Under the pieces are notes generated by a model. The model worked only from the letters and a program-made list of their open reading frames with translations. It did not search any database and had not been told where the DNA came from. 64,000 nucleotides of DNA from Kordiimonas sp. SCSIO 12603 (GTDB lineage: Bacteria > Pseudomonadota > Alphaproteobacteria > Sphingomonadales > Kordiimonadaceae): the NCBI RefSeq assembly GCF_024398035.1, contig NZ_CP073748.1, positions 972,001 through 1,036,000 of the forward strand. Direction: 5' to 3'. Positions 12,831 to 22,757 of this stretch are shown here, piece after piece. The position numbers and the translations under genes were made by a program. The stretch's first letter is position 1, and each line of letters opens with the position of its first letter.

Positions 12831-12859
12831 AGCCGCTCAATATTGGGCGGCTTTTTTTA
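12831..12859 (+). terminator. Intrinsic terminator after the small secreted protein
   Basis: AGCCGC (12831-12836) pairs with GCGGCT (12847-12852); the inner CAAT/ATTG extends the stem past one mismatch. A run of seven T follows. It lies just before the convergent recQ stop. Confidence 0.8.
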
Positions 12860-12864
12860 TGGGA

Positions 12865-14688
12865 TTATTTATTGGCTTTGATGAATTTCACAAAATCAGG
12901 CCCAAATTCTTCCTGCTTTGAAGCCCCCACCCCGTGCACGAGACCGAAATCAGTAAGATTGGTGGGTTTCATGAGTGCCATATCCACCAGCGACTTATCA
13001 GAAAATATTACATAGGCAGGCACACTGCGCTCAACAGCAATTTCCTTCCGGTATTCCTTAAGCGCCTGATACAGATGTTGCGCGTGTTCCGGTAATTCGA
13101 TGGCGGTGGCTCTTGAGCGTGAAGCGCCAGCAGCTTTTTTCTTCGAAACCAAGTCAGGCCGATACTGAAAGCTTTCTTCACCTTTGATCAGCTTTATACC
13201 TAAATCAGTAATCTTCAGGGCGCCAAATTCCATATCAGCAACAATGAAGCCTCGAGCCATTAGCTGTCGGGCAATGGTTTTCCATTCATTCTGACTGTAT
13301 TCCTTACCAATACCGTAAGTGGGTAGTGTATCATGGCCAAGTTTTTCGATTTTGTCTGTAAGCTTGCCAAGAAGAACATTCACGATATGGCTGGTGCCAA
13401 AGCTTTGGCCTGTACGGTAAGCCGCAGACAAGAATTTTTGCCCAGCCTCGGTGGCCTCGCTTGTTGGTACAGGGTTCGCACAGAGATCACAGTTGCCGCA
13501 GTGTTCAAATTCTGGTGTTTCGGCGAAGTACCTGAGAAGTGTAACACGCCTGCATTCAGGTGCTTCCGCATAGGAAAGCAGGGCGTTAAGCCGCTGGTGA
13601 CTACGCATTTTATGATCATCGCTCGCGAATTCATCATCAATGAACATGCGCCGCATGCGGATATCATCCATGCCGTAAAGCATGTGTGCAACAGCGGGTT
13701 CACCGTCTCTGCCCGCACGGCCAATTTCCTGATAATAAGCTTCAGGGGAGGATGGCAGATCCGTATGAAATACAAAACGGATATCCGGTTTATCAATCCC
13801 CATACCGAAGGCAATAGTGGCTACCATTATCAGATCATCCTCCGCCATAAAGCGGCTGAGATTTTCTTCTCTCTGCGCGTTTGACATGCCAGCGTGATAC
13901 GCAAGTGCGTTATAGCCTTTTTCTCTTAGGATACTGCACGCTTCTTCAGTGCGTTTGCGGGAAAGGCAGTAGACAATGCCATTTTCCTGAAGGCCTTCAC
14001 CGGGCTTGGTGCGGCCAGCGATAAAGCGCACCATCTGCTGTTTCCAGCCGTTTTTGATTTCAACATTCAGGCTGATGTTAGGGCGATCAAAGCCTGTAAG
14101 AAACGTATGAACCTCGCGTGAAAAAATCTTCTGTTCGATTTGATCGCGGGTGGTTTCATCGGCGGTGGCGGTAAGTGCGATTACTGGGATATGAGGAAAT
14201 CTTTTATGAAGAAGAGCCAGATCTTCATACTCGGGCCTGAAAGCGGCACCCCACTGTGAAATACAGTGCGCTTCATCAATGGCGAATAAGCTTATATTCA
14301 GGATTTCGACTGCATTCAGCATGTTGGTGGTCAGCAGCTTTTCCGGCGAAATATAAAGCAGTTTCAGCTTGCCGTTCTGCATCTTTTGCCAAATTGCTGC
14401 GTTTTCTTCCCGGCTGTTACTGCTGTTAATAGTGGCCGCTTCAACGCCCAGAATTTTAAGGGCTTCTACTTGGTTTTGCATTAATGAGATCAGCGGAGAA
14501 ACAACAATCCCAAAACCTGATTTCATCAAAGCTGGGATTTGGTAGCAGAGCGATTTACCAGCGCCAGTGGGCATAATAGCAAGCACACTCTCGCCCGCAG
14601 TTACGCGGTCTATAATCTCGGCTTGCTTACCTCGAAAGCTTTCATACCCAAATACGCTATGTAAAATTTCTGCTGCGGTTTGCTGCAT
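12865..14688 (-). CDS. recQ: ATP-dependent DNA helicase RecQ
   Basis: 607 residues, the usual RecQ length. A 3'-5' superfamily 2 helicase acting in recombination and fork repair. Walker A is MPTGAGKS near 39-46, Walker B is IDEAHCISQWG, and motif VI is QEIGRAGRDG. The zinc-binding RQC part is seen as CRRVTLLRYF and CGNCDLC. An HRDC domain closes the protein. ATG at 14688 has no strong ribosome site. Neighbours (a secreted protein and glk) give no functional link. Confidence 0.95.
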   Translation of the reverse strand: MQQTAAEILHSVFGYESFRGKQAEIIDRVTAGESVLAIMPTGAGKSLCYQIPALMKSGFGIVVSPLISLMQNQVEALKILGVEAATINSSNSREENAAIWQKMQNGKLKLLYISPEKLLTTNMLNAVEILNISLFAIDEAHCISQWGAAFRPEYEDLALLHKRFPHIPVIALTATADETTRDQIEQKIFSREVHTFLTGFDRPNISLNVEIKNGWKQQMVRFIAGRTKPGEGLQENGIVYCLSRKRTEEACSILREKGYNALAYHAGMSNAQREENLSRFMAEDDLIMVATIAFGMGIDKPDIRFVFHTDLPSSPEAYYQEIGRAGRDGEPAVAHMLYGMDDIRMRRMFIDDEFASDDHKMRSHQRLNALLSYAEAPECRRVTLLRYFAETPEFEHCGNCDLCANPVPTSEATEAGQKFLSAAYRTGQSFGTSHIVNVLLGKLTDKIEKLGHDTLPTYGIGKEYSQNEWKTIARQLMARGFIVADMEFGALKITDLGIKLIKGEESFQYRPDLVSKKKAAGASRSRATAIELPEHAQHLYQALKEYRKEIAVERSVPAYVIFSDKSLVDMALMKPTNLTDFGLVHGVGASKQEEFGPDFVKFIKANK

Positions 14689-14757
14689 GAAAGCCCCTAA
14701 GAGATACTAAATTTCTGCATTCTTAACGGGCTTTATATCTGGCGGCTAGTCAGAAAA

Positions 14758-15741
14758 TTATTGGTCAAACATCAGAGCTGCGCCTTTGAGAGCGGCATCT
14801 GGTGCTGTGATAAGGTTTACAGGGATATCGGCCACGAAATGTGACATGGGTGGTTTGTGCAGAAACCGTTTCAGGAAGTGGCTGTTTGTGAAGAAATCGG
14901 AAACCTTTGGCAGAATACCGCCACCAATGAAAACACCACCTTTTGCACCAAGCGCCAAGGCAAGATCACCGGCCACGCTACCCATGATGCCGCAGAAGAT
15001 AGTGAGAGTTTCCATGCAAAGTTCATCTTCACCATCCATAGCGAGCTGAGAGATTGTACTTGGTTCATAATTGAGCGGAGAAACATGGCTGATATGGCAT
15101 AGCTCGCGGTAAATCCGCATCAAGCCAACGCCCGAAAGCATTGTTTCAACGGTTACACGTTCAAGGCTGTTTTGAAGATTTTCCCATACTGCTTGCTCTC
15201 GCTCGCCCTGCGGTACAAAGGAAATATGCCCACCTTCGGTGGGGACTACAGTAACACCAGCGGCATGGCGCACGAGAAGGGCAAGGCCAAAGCCGGTGCC
15301 GGGGCCCATAATGGCGATTGGACTATCTGGTGCGTTATTGCCGTTGGTTAAGATAACCAGATCGTTATTTTCCAGCGCTGTGACAGACCGGGCAAGGGCT
15401 GCAAAATCATTCACTAACTTTACATCTTCAAAGCCAAACTCCTGTTGAAGTTTACCCTCATCAAGATGCCAGCCAAGATTTGTGAGATGGGCTGTGCCAT
15501 CAAAAATTGGCCCGGCAACAGCCAAACAAGCGCAGGTAGGTTTATGGTTGGGGAAATCGATTTGATACTGCTTAATAACCTGTGACATATCGTGATATTC
15601 AGAATTTGGATACGCTCTGAAATCTTGTATCTTCGGGGCTGAACTATCAGTGCTGAGTGTGGCAATTGCCAACCGTGCGTTGGTGCCGCCAATGTCGCCA
15701 ACCAAAATAGTCTTGCCGCTATTTACTGTTTCCTCAAGCAT
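14758..15741 (-). CDS. glk: Glucokinase
   Basis: About 327 residues of the bacterial glucokinase family: phosphate loop GDIGGTNARLA near the N-terminus, and AGPIF, LVNDFAAL, GPGTGFGLA and TEGGH as sugar- and ATP-binding landmarks. It phosphorylates glucose to glucose 6-phosphate, feeding the zwf-edd-eda genes downstream. Two ATGs compete: 15747 directly abuts GAGGGG, whereas 15741 has it at six-base spacing, so I choose 15741. It diverges from the symporter gene across a gap with a perfect LacI-type palindrome, which fits shared control. Confidence 0.93.
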   Translation of the reverse strand: MLEETVNSGKTILVGDIGGTNARLAIATLSTDSSAPKIQDFRAYPNSEYHDMSQVIKQYQIDFPNHKPTCACLAVAGPIFDGTAHLTNLGWHLDEGKLQQEFGFEDVKLVNDFAALARSVTALENNDLVILTNGNNAPDSPIAIMGPGTGFGLALLVRHAAGVTVVPTEGGHISFVPQGEREQAVWENLQNSLERVTVETMLSGVGLMRIYRELCHISHVSPLNYEPSTISQLAMDGEDELCMETLTIFCGIMGSVAGDLALALGAKGGVFIGGGILPKVSDFFTNSHFLKRFLHKPPMSHFVADIPVNLITAPDAALKGAALMFDQ

Positions 15742-15824
15742 GATCATCCCCTCTCACTACTTTTTACTGGTGGTAATCACAGATTATGAATTGTCCTTCC
15801 CAAGGCCTTATTTCTTAATCTTGC

Positions 15825-15840
15825 TTGACAGCGCTGTCAA
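15825..15840. promoter_or_regulatory. LacI-family operator overlapping the symporter promoter
   Basis: TTGACAGCGCTGTCAA is a perfect 16-base palindrome with the central GC expected of LacI/GalR operators. Its first six bases can serve as a -35 box, with TTTAGA at 15848-15853 as a -10 after a 17-base spacer. A bound repressor would then block the symporter promoter and probably the divergent glk one. A near-copy lies before zwf. Confidence 0.75.
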
Positions 15841-15976
15841 TTATTGCTTTAGATATTTTGGGAATTTTCGCCACGCTCACTTGTGTGGCAGGGACTATTT
15901 GGAAGGAATGCCGTACCTTATGGTATGAGCATAAATAGGGGCCCAAGGGGCCCACTTAGTAGTTTAGGGGAGGACT

Positions 15977-17539
15977 ATGTTATCAACTCTCGATGTCACA
16001 GTTGTGGCACTATATGCTGTTGCGCTTTTTGCAATTGCGCAGTGGGTATCTCGTGAAAAAGCAGGGCATGAAAAAGATGCCTCAGATTATTTCCTTGCAG
16101 GCAAGGCACTGCCTTGGTGGGCGATTGGCGCGTCCTTGATCGCAGCTAATATTTCTGCAGAGCAGATTATTGGTATGTCTGGTTCCGGATATGCGATGGG
16201 GCTTGCAATTGCATCCTATGAATGGATGGCGGCTGTTACGCTCTTGGTTGTTGGTAAATATCTACTGCCGATCTTCTTGAAGCGCGGTATTTATACGATG
16301 CCACAATTCCTTGAACAGCGGTACGACCACAGTGTGCGTATGGTAATGGCCTTCTTCTGGCTCGCCGTTTATATCTTTGTGAATCTTACCTCTATTCTTT
16401 GGCTGGGTGCGCTGGCTATTTCATCAGTTGCGGGCGTTGATCTTGTTACTGGCCTTGTTGTGCTGGGTTTGTTTGCAGCGGCATACAGCTTCTATGGCGG
16501 TCTGAAAGCTGTGGCATTTACTGATATTATTCAGGTTGTTTTACTTGTATTCGGTGGCCTTGTGATCGCTTATATTATGCTTGATCAAATCTCTGGCGGT
16601 GCAGGCGTTGCAAGTGGCTTTAATACGCTTCTTGAGAGAGCGCCCGAGAAGTTCGATATGGTGTTTGAGAAAGGTCACCCTTTCTATGATGCCCTTCCGG
16701 GTATTAGTGTGATTGTTGGTGGTATGTGGATTATGAACCTCTCTTATTGGGGTTTTAACCAGTATATTATCCAGCGTGCATTGGCTGCTAAAAGCCTTCC
16801 GGAAGCGCAAAAAGGTATCGCTTTTGCTGCCTTCTTGAAGATTCTTATGCCTGTTATCGTGGTGCTACCGGGCATCGCTATCGGGGTTCTCTCTACAGAG
16901 CCTTTAAGTGCGCCGGACCAGGCGTATCCTGAAGCTATGAAGCTATTGCCAACTGGTCTTCTCGGTCTTGTGTTTGCAGCGCTTATCGCGGCTATTGTTT
17001 CAAGCCTTGGTTCCATGACCAACAGTATTTCAACCATCTTCACTATGGATATTTACCCATCCTTTGTGAAAGAAGAAAACCGCAAGAACCCTGTTGTCGT
17101 TGGTCGGTTTGTAGCGGTTGTTTCTATGTTAATTGCGATTGTTATCGCGAAGCCACTTCTTGGTAACTTTGATCAGGCGTTCCAGTATATCCAGGAATTC
17201 ACAGGCTTCTTCACGCCAGGTATTGTTGTGATCTTCTTCCTCGGTATGTTCTGGAAGAAGACAACGGCTAAAGGCGCTCTTGCTGCGGCTGTTGGGTCGT
17301 TTGTCCTGTCACTCGCTTTCAAGCTTTACTGGCCTGAATTGCCGTTCATTGACCGCGTTGGTGTTGTGTTCCTTATCTGTGCGGCACTCGCGGTTGCGAT
17401 TTCCCTTGTCCAGAAGGGTGGTGACCAAGAAGGTGCGGTTGAATTGAATGATATCCAGTTCAGCACTACAGCGGGCTTTAACATTGCCTCGATAATCGTT
17501 GTTGCAATTATCGCAACACTTTATACGATTTGGTGGTAA
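15977..17539 (+). CDS. SGLT-type sodium/glucose symporter (SSS family)
   Basis: 520 residues and about 14 membrane helices. The N-terminal signature DYFLAGKALPWWAIGASLIAANIS and GMSGSGYAMG match the SGLT branch of the sodium:solute symporters, as in Vibrio vSGLT. It would import glucose or galactose with Na+ across the inner membrane. The ATG has AGGGGAGG upstream. Position between glk and a LacI regulator, ahead of the Entner-Doudoroff genes, supports glucose as substrate. A hairpin (17546-17577) separates it from the regulator gene. Confidence 0.85.
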   Translation: MLSTLDVTVVALYAVALFAIAQWVSREKAGHEKDASDYFLAGKALPWWAIGASLIAANISAEQIIGMSGSGYAMGLAIASYEWMAAVTLLVVGKYLLPIFLKRGIYTMPQFLEQRYDHSVRMVMAFFWLAVYIFVNLTSILWLGALAISSVAGVDLVTGLVVLGLFAAAYSFYGGLKAVAFTDIIQVVLLVFGGLVIAYIMLDQISGGAGVASGFNTLLERAPEKFDMVFEKGHPFYDALPGISVIVGGMWIMNLSYWGFNQYIIQRALAAKSLPEAQKGIAFAAFLKILMPVIVVLPGIAIGVLSTEPLSAPDQAYPEAMKLLPTGLLGLVFAALIAAIVSSLGSMTNSISTIFTMDIYPSFVKEENRKNPVVVGRFVAVVSMLIAIVIAKPLLGNFDQAFQYIQEFTGFFTPGIVVIFFLGMFWKKTTAKGALAAAVGSFVLSLAFKLYWPELPFIDRVGVVFLICAALAVAISLVQKGGDQEGAVELNDIQFSTTAGFNIASIIVVAIIATLYTIWW

Positions 17540-17545
17540 GTAGAG

Positions 17546-17577
17546 TTTGGAAGGTGGGCATGGGCTCGCCTTCCAAA
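17546..17577 (+). terminator. Hairpin between symporter and regulator genes
   Basis: TTTGGAAGG (17546-17554) pairs with CCTTCCAAA (17569-17577). Only ATTTC follows, so it is a weak or partial terminator, perhaps reducing regulator expression relative to the symporter. Confidence 0.4.
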
Positions 17578-17598
17578 ATTTCAGGCTAAGGGGGCCGT

Positions 17599-18606
17599 AT
17601 GTCTGGTTCTGTGACCATTGATGACGTTGCCAAAAAGGCGGGCGTTTCTATGAAGACCGTATCACGTGTTGTAAACCGTGAACCGAATGTCAGTGCTAAA
17701 ACCAGAGAAAAAGTTCAAGCTGTTATCAGCGAATTGAATTACAGGCCTAATCCTTCGGCTCGTGGCCTTGCTAGCCGCAAATCATTTGTTATTGGGCTGC
17801 TGTACGATAAGCCCAGTCCAAACTATCTCGCAAAATTACAAGCCGGCGTCCTCGAAGTATGCCAGAAAAGCGGTTATAGCATGGCGCTTGGGCCGTTTGA
17901 TTTTCATACTGAAAACCTTGTTGAAGATATCCTCAATTGGGTGCGCCATTCGAATATAGACGGTGTTATCCTTACACCGCCGCTCAGTGATTTTTTCCCA
18001 CTTCTTACAGCTCTTCAGGCACGCAGGATTCCTGTTGTAGCTGCGTCATCGAAGGGAAACGGTGAAGTACCTTCCGTGATGATTGATGATGAAGAAGCGG
18101 CTTACCAGATGACGCGGCATCTCATTAAAGGCGGCCATACCGATATAGCGTTTGTAAAAGGACATCCTGATCATTTGTCTACCCGTTACCGTTTTGAAGG
18201 ATTCTCCCGTGCGGTGGTCGAAGCGGATATTGAAGTGGTGGATACATTTATCTGTGACGGCCTTTATGATTTTGAAAGCGGCCGAACAGCGGGTGAAGCA
18301 CTACTTACACAAGTGAAGCGCCCCACAGCAGTTTTTGCCAGCAACGATGATATGGCCGCGGGTGTCATGAATATGGCGCATCAGCTAAATATTAAGATGC
18401 CATTTGAACTTGCGGTCTGTGGGTTCGATGATACTCCGATTTCGCAGCAGGTTTGGCCAACCATGACGACAATCCGTCAGCCAATCCGGCAAATGGGAAT
18501 TAGCGCTGGCGAGATACTTCTGAAAAATATCAACGCCAAGACAATTGAGGCGGAAATATCTCATCACCAATTTGAGCTGAAAGAGCGCGGTTCTACCCAG
18601 AAATAG
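17599..18606 (+). CDS. LacI/GalR-family regulator of the glucose locus
   Basis: 335 residues. The N-terminal helix-turn-helix is TIDDVAKKAGVSMKTVSRVVN, followed by the hinge helix NPSARGLAS, with a periplasmic-binding-protein-like effector domain from about 60. Near the end SNDDMAAG and CGFDD are standard LacI-family motifs. It lies between the symporter and zwf, and two matching palindromes (15825 and 18651) flank the gene. It is therefore probably the local repressor, with an effector from glucose or Entner-Doudoroff metabolism. Effector identity is not visible. Confidence 0.88.
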   Translation: MSGSVTIDDVAKKAGVSMKTVSRVVNREPNVSAKTREKVQAVISELNYRPNPSARGLASRKSFVIGLLYDKPSPNYLAKLQAGVLEVCQKSGYSMALGPFDFHTENLVEDILNWVRHSNIDGVILTPPLSDFFPLLTALQARRIPVVAASSKGNGEVPSVMIDDEEAAYQMTRHLIKGGHTDIAFVKGHPDHLSTRYRFEGFSRAVVEADIEVVDTFICDGLYDFESGRTAGEALLTQVKRPTAVFASNDDMAAGVMNMAHQLNIKMPFELAVCGFDDTPISQQVWPTMTTIRQPIRQMGISAGEILLKNINAKTIEAEISHHQFELKERGSTQK

Positions 18607-18650
18607 CTGTGAATTTGACTAATTTCTCCAATAAATCACATTATTACCAT

Positions 18651-18666
18651 TTGACAGCGTTGTCAT
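18651..18666. promoter_or_regulatory. Second LacI-type operator, in the zwf promoter
   Basis: TTGACAGCGTTGTCAT matches the 15825 palindrome at 14 of 16 positions. TTGACA can again act as -35, with TAGCTT at 18674-18679 as -10 after 17 bases. It indicates that zwf and the genes behind it have their own promoter under the same repressor. Confidence 0.72.
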
Positions 18667-18741
18667 ATGGTAATAGCTTCCTTGTCATGAATTGAAAACA
18701 TCTCGGCCCTATGATGGGAAGTGTAAGTTGGAAGGTGTGAT

Positions 18742-20208
18742 ATGGTTGATGTGTTTGATCTGGTGATTTTTGGTGGTACCGGGGACCTATCCCGTAAAAA
18801 GCTGTTGCCCGCGCTTTATGCTGGATATGTGGCTGGCCGTATCTCAAGTAAGAGCCGTATTTTTCTAACTTCACGAAGTGCACAAGATGCAGCCATGGAA
18901 GAATGGCTCAGGGAAGTGTTTGCGGCAACTACGCCAGCATGCGGGATTGATGCCATATCGATTCGTGAGTTTGCGAATATGGTGGAAGTGGTTGAACTTG
19001 GTCTCACTGAAGGTGGTGAGCAGTGGGAAACGCTTCAGGCGAAGCTTTCAGAAACCAAAAGCACTTCTGTTGTTCATTTTCTTGCAATTCCGCCATCACT
19101 ATTCACAAGCACATGTAGCTTGCTTGCTGAATATGGCCTCAACGGCACCAATGCACGGGTGGTACTAGAAAAGCCGCTTGGTAATAATTTGGAAACTGCG
19201 CAAGCAATCAATGCGGATGTCGGTAAGTTTTTTGGTGAAGACCAAACTTTCCGGATTGATCATTACCTAGGTAAGGAAGCTGTGCAGAACCTTCTTGCTC
19301 TTCGCTTTTCAAATATCATGTTTGAAGAACTTTGGAGCGCCCGCACTATTGATCATATCCAGATTACGATTGCCGAAGATCTGGGTGTGCAGGGCCGCGC
19401 AGGCTTTTATGAAGGCACAGGTGCTATGCGTGATATGGTGCAGAACCATTTGCTGCAACTTCTTTGCCTTGTAGCGATGGAGCCGCCAGCGCGGCTTGAT
19501 GCAGACAGCATCCGTGATGAAAAATTAAAAGTTCTGAAATCACTTCGCCCACTTGAAGGCGATTTGATCGACCGTAATGTGGTGCGGGCTCAGTATGGCG
19601 CAGGTGCTATGCATGGCGAAGCAGTAAAAGGCTATGCTGATGATCTTGAACTTGAAGATCCATCAAACACCGAAACTTTTGTGGCTATTAAAGCCCATAT
19701 TGAAAACTGGCGCTGGGCAGGTGTTCCTTTCTATTTACGTACGGGGAAACGTCTTCCGGAACGGTTTGCTGAGATTGTAATCCAGTTCAAAGAAGTGCCG
19801 CATAGCCCGCATCCCGACTGGAAAGGCGGTATTAATCCGAACCGCTTCATTATCCGCCTGCAGCCCGAGGATCATCTGGCACTCCGTATGATGGTGAAGA
19901 ACCACGGTGCGAAATCGGAAACGCTTCGCGAGGTGGAAATGAACCTAGATGTAATGGGCAATAGCGGCACACGCCTTGGTCCGTATCTCCGCCTTATCCT
20001 TGATGCTGTGAAAGGGGACCAAAGTCTCTTCGTACACCGTGATGAGGTTGAGCATGCCTGGCGGTGGGTGGACCGTATTATCAACCACTGGCAGGAGAAA
20101 GGCCAGGCACCAAAAAGTTATCAGGCAGGCACATGGGGGCCGTATGAGGCACATGATTTGATGGTGCGTGATCGCCGTGAATGGTTCCATGAAACCGTTG
20201 GGAAGTAA
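18742..20208 (+). CDS. zwf: Glucose-6-phosphate 1-dehydrogenase
   Basis: 488 residues, normal for the family. The dinucleotide-binding motif GGTGDLSRKKL is at 11-21 and the active-site signature RIDHYLGKE is complete. It oxidises glucose 6-phosphate to 6-phosphogluconolactone with NAD(P)+. ATG at 18742 has AAGG six bases upstream. It opens the zwf-pgl-edd-eda run; the gap to pgl is 11 bases. Confidence 0.96.
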   Translation: MVDVFDLVIFGGTGDLSRKKLLPALYAGYVAGRISSKSRIFLTSRSAQDAAMEEWLREVFAATTPACGIDAISIREFANMVEVVELGLTEGGEQWETLQAKLSETKSTSVVHFLAIPPSLFTSTCSLLAEYGLNGTNARVVLEKPLGNNLETAQAINADVGKFFGEDQTFRIDHYLGKEAVQNLLALRFSNIMFEELWSARTIDHIQITIAEDLGVQGRAGFYEGTGAMRDMVQNHLLQLLCLVAMEPPARLDADSIRDEKLKVLKSLRPLEGDLIDRNVVRAQYGAGAMHGEAVKGYADDLELEDPSNTETFVAIKAHIENWRWAGVPFYLRTGKRLPERFAEIVIQFKEVPHSPHPDWKGGINPNRFIIRLQPEDHLALRMMVKNHGAKSETLREVEMNLDVMGNSGTRLGPYLRLILDAVKGDQSLFVHRDEVEHAWRWVDRIINHWQEKGQAPKSYQAGTWGPYEAHDLMVRDRREWFHETVGK

Positions 20209-20219
20209 GGTTTAGAGTA

Positions 20220-20915
20220 ATGATTTGGCATAAGTTTGATAGCCGCGATGAAATGGTAGCTGCGCTGAAGCATGCTACCAAAGAAAAGCTTGAAGCAGCA
20301 CTTGATGCGCGCGGCCAGGCAAGTTGGTTGGTGTCTGGTGGTTCAACACCAAAACCGCTTTTCGAGGCAATGAGCGCAGAAAAGCTTGCGTGGGATAATG
20401 TGCAGATAGCACTTGTGGATGAGCGCTGGGTGGACATAGGTCACCCGCGGTCTAACGAAGCCTTCATGCGCGGTGCACTTGAAAAGGGTGAAACCGCGGC
20501 AGCTAATTTTATTGGTATGAAAACCGAGCATGCTGATCCGTTTGAAGCGGTTGAAGCTGTGAATGAGCGGTATGGCTCTATTGTCTATCCATTTGATAGC
20601 GTGCTTCTTGGTATGGGACCAGACGGCCATACAGCTTCCCTGTTTCCTGACGCAAAAGGGCTGGATTCTGCTTTTTACCCGGAATGCCGTAATATCTGTG
20701 CAGCGCTAACGGCTGTTAAATCAGATGTAACTGGCGAAGAAGTTGACCGCATGAGCCTAACCGCGGCTGCAATCACTAAGGCCCATCATGTGGTGCTAAT
20801 GATTACGGGCGATGAAAAATTACGGGTGCTTGAGGAAGCTCTTGATCCTCAATCCCGCTTGCCAATTGGCAGGCTCGCACGCCGCAAACCGTTTGAAGTT
20901 TATTGGGCACCGTAA
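20220..20915 (+). CDS. pgl: 6-phosphogluconolactonase
   Basis: 231 residues of the DevB/Pgl family. Landmarks are WLVSGGSTPKPLFEAM, LVDERWVDIGHPRSNE and LLGMGPDGHTASLFP. It hydrolyses 6-phosphogluconolactone to 6-phosphogluconate in the cytoplasm. It sits 11 bases after zwf and 24 bases before edd, so it is in the same operon. Confidence 0.95.
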   Translation: MIWHKFDSRDEMVAALKHATKEKLEAALDARGQASWLVSGGSTPKPLFEAMSAEKLAWDNVQIALVDERWVDIGHPRSNEAFMRGALEKGETAAANFIGMKTEHADPFEAVEAVNERYGSIVYPFDSVLLGMGPDGHTASLFPDAKGLDSAFYPECRNICAALTAVKSDVTGEEVDRMSLTAAAITKAHHVVLMITGDEKLRVLEEALDPQSRLPIGRLARRKPFEVYWAP

Positions 20916-20939
20916 GGGGCCATCTGTCAGGAGTGTGTA

Positions 20940-22757
20940 ATGACACATCCAAAACTCGTTGAAATTACTGAGCGGATTAAAGAACGCTCTAAAGATACCC
21001 GTGCAATTTATGAAGCTCGTATTGAAGCTATGCGGGCGCAAGGCCGTGCTCGTCCGCGCCTTTCCTGTGGTAACTTGGCGCATGCTCTCGCGGCCTGTTC
21101 AGAAGCCGAAAAGCATAAACTGATGCAAGACGGCATGGCGAATATTGGTATTGTAAGCGCCTATAATGATATGCTTTCTGCCCATCAGCCATATCATCAG
21201 CTTCTGGATCAGGTAAAAGAATATATCACCGATGTTGGTTCCGTTGCGCAGATGGCGGGCGGTGTTCCTGCTATGTGTGACGGGGTAACTCAAGGCCAGC
21301 CGGGTATGGAGCTTTCTCTTTTCAGCAGGGAAGTGATTGCTATGTCAACCGCTGTGGCGATGACCCACAATGTGTTTGATGCAGGGCTCCTGTTCGGTAT
21401 TTGTGATAAGATCGTGCCGGGCCTTCTTATTGGCTCGCTTTCTTTCGGGCACTTACCGTTTATGTTCTTGCCCGCAGGGCCTATGCAGACAGGTATTTCC
21501 AATAGCGAAAAAGCCAAAGTGCGGCAGGATTTTGCTCAGGGAAAAGTTGGTCGCGCGGAACTGTTACAAAGCGAAAGCCGCGCTTACCACAGCCCAGGAA
21601 CATGCACTTTCTACGGCACAGCAAACTCGAACCAGATGATGCTTGAAATGATGGGGCTTCAACTACCAGGTAGTAGTTTTGTGAACCCAACCGATCCGCT
21701 AAGGGAAGCGCTCTCGCGGTCAGCGGCCGCACGTATTGCTGAACTTGCACAGCCGGATGCAAATATCGGTCTGGCTGAAATGGTGACAGCGGAATCCATT
21801 GTGAACGGTACCATTGGTCTCTTGGCAACAGGTGGTTCAACAAACCACACGCTTCATATTGTGGCGATTGCGGCCGCTGCTGGTATTCAGATTACTTGGC
21901 AGGATTTTGCTGATCTTTCCGAAATTATCCCGCTTCTTGCCCGCGTTTATCCGAACGGTACGGCAGATGTGAATGCATTCCACGAAGCTGGCGGTACACC
22001 ATTTGTTGTGCGCGAGCTTTTATCCGCAGGCCTTTTGAATACCAATGTTCAAACTATTCTCGGTGAAGGCATGGAAGCGTTTGCTGAGACACCAGTGCTG
22101 AAGGATGGGCTAGCCGTTTGGGAAGAAACACCAGCTAAGCCGAGTGATGATATGATTCTCCGCAAAGCAGATAATCCGTTCCAGCCAAACGGTGGCTTGG
22201 CTGTACTTCACGGTGAACTTGGTGAAGCGGTGATGAAAATCTCTGCAGTAAAGCCGGAGAAGCGGTTTGTAGAAGCGCCAGCGGTGGTGTTTGAAGATCA
22301 GGATGAACTTCTTGAAGCTTATAAAGCCGGTGAACTTGAAAAGGATTTCGTGGCAGTTATCCGGTTCCAGGGCCCAAAGGCAAACGGGATGCCTGAACTG
22401 CATAAGCTTACCCCAAGCCTTGGTGTTCTTCAGGACAAAGGGTTCAAGGTTGCACTGGTAACGGACGGCCGTATGTCTGGTGCATCAGGCAAGGTGCCTG
22501 CGGCGATCCATGTAACACCAGAGGCAGCACATGGCGGTGCTATCGCACGTGTGCAAAACGGTGATCTTGTGCGTGTAGATGCTGAAGGCGGCAAGCTTGA
22601 AATCCTTGTGGATAAAGCTGAATTTGAGGCGCGTACACCATCTACTGGCCCTGCGGTTATGGATACTTTTGGTCGTGATTTGTTTGCTGGTATGCGCAGC
22701 CTGGCTGGTCCTGCGGGCCTTGGGGCATCTTTCTTTGAAAATAATGGAATTCGCTAA
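20940..22757 (+). CDS. edd: Phosphogluconate dehydratase (Entner-Doudoroff)
   Basis: 605 residues of the IlvD/Edd family. It has [12 protein letters not shown], the cluster-binding context [18 protein letters not shown], and the C-terminal [22 protein letters not shown]. Length and context select 6-phosphogluconate dehydratase over dihydroxyacid dehydratase. It forms 2-keto-3-deoxy-6-phosphogluconate using a [4Fe-4S] cluster. AGGAG precedes the ATG. Its TAA overlaps the start of eda by one base. Confidence 0.95.
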   Translation: MTHPKLVEITERIKERSKDTRAIYEARIEAMRAQGRARPRLSCGNLAHALAACSEAEKHKLMQDGMANIGIVSAYNDMLSAHQPYHQLLDQVKEYITDVGSVAQMAGGVPAMCDGVTQGQPGMELSLFSREVIAMSTAVAMTHNVFDAGLLFGICDKIVPGLLIGSLSFGHLPFMFLPAGPMQTGISNSEKAKVRQDFAQGKVGRAELLQSESRAYHSPGTCTFYGTANSNQMMLEMMGLQLPGSSFVNPTDPLREALSRSAAARIAELAQPDANIGLAEMVTAESIVNGTIGLLATGGSTNHTLHIVAIAAAAGIQITWQDFADLSEIIPLLARVYPNGTADVNAFHEAGGTPFVVRELLSAGLLNTNVQTILGEGMEAFAETPVLKDGLAVWEETPAKPSDDMILRKADNPFQPNGGLAVLHGELGEAVMKISAVKPEKRFVEAPAVVFEDQDELLEAYKAGELEKDFVAVIRFQGPKANGMPELHKLTPSLGVLQDKGFKVALVTDGRMSGASGKVPAAIHVTPEAAHGGAIARVQNGDLVRVDAEGGKLEILVDKAEFEARTPSTGPAVMDTFGRDLFAGMRSLAGPAGLGASFFENNGIR

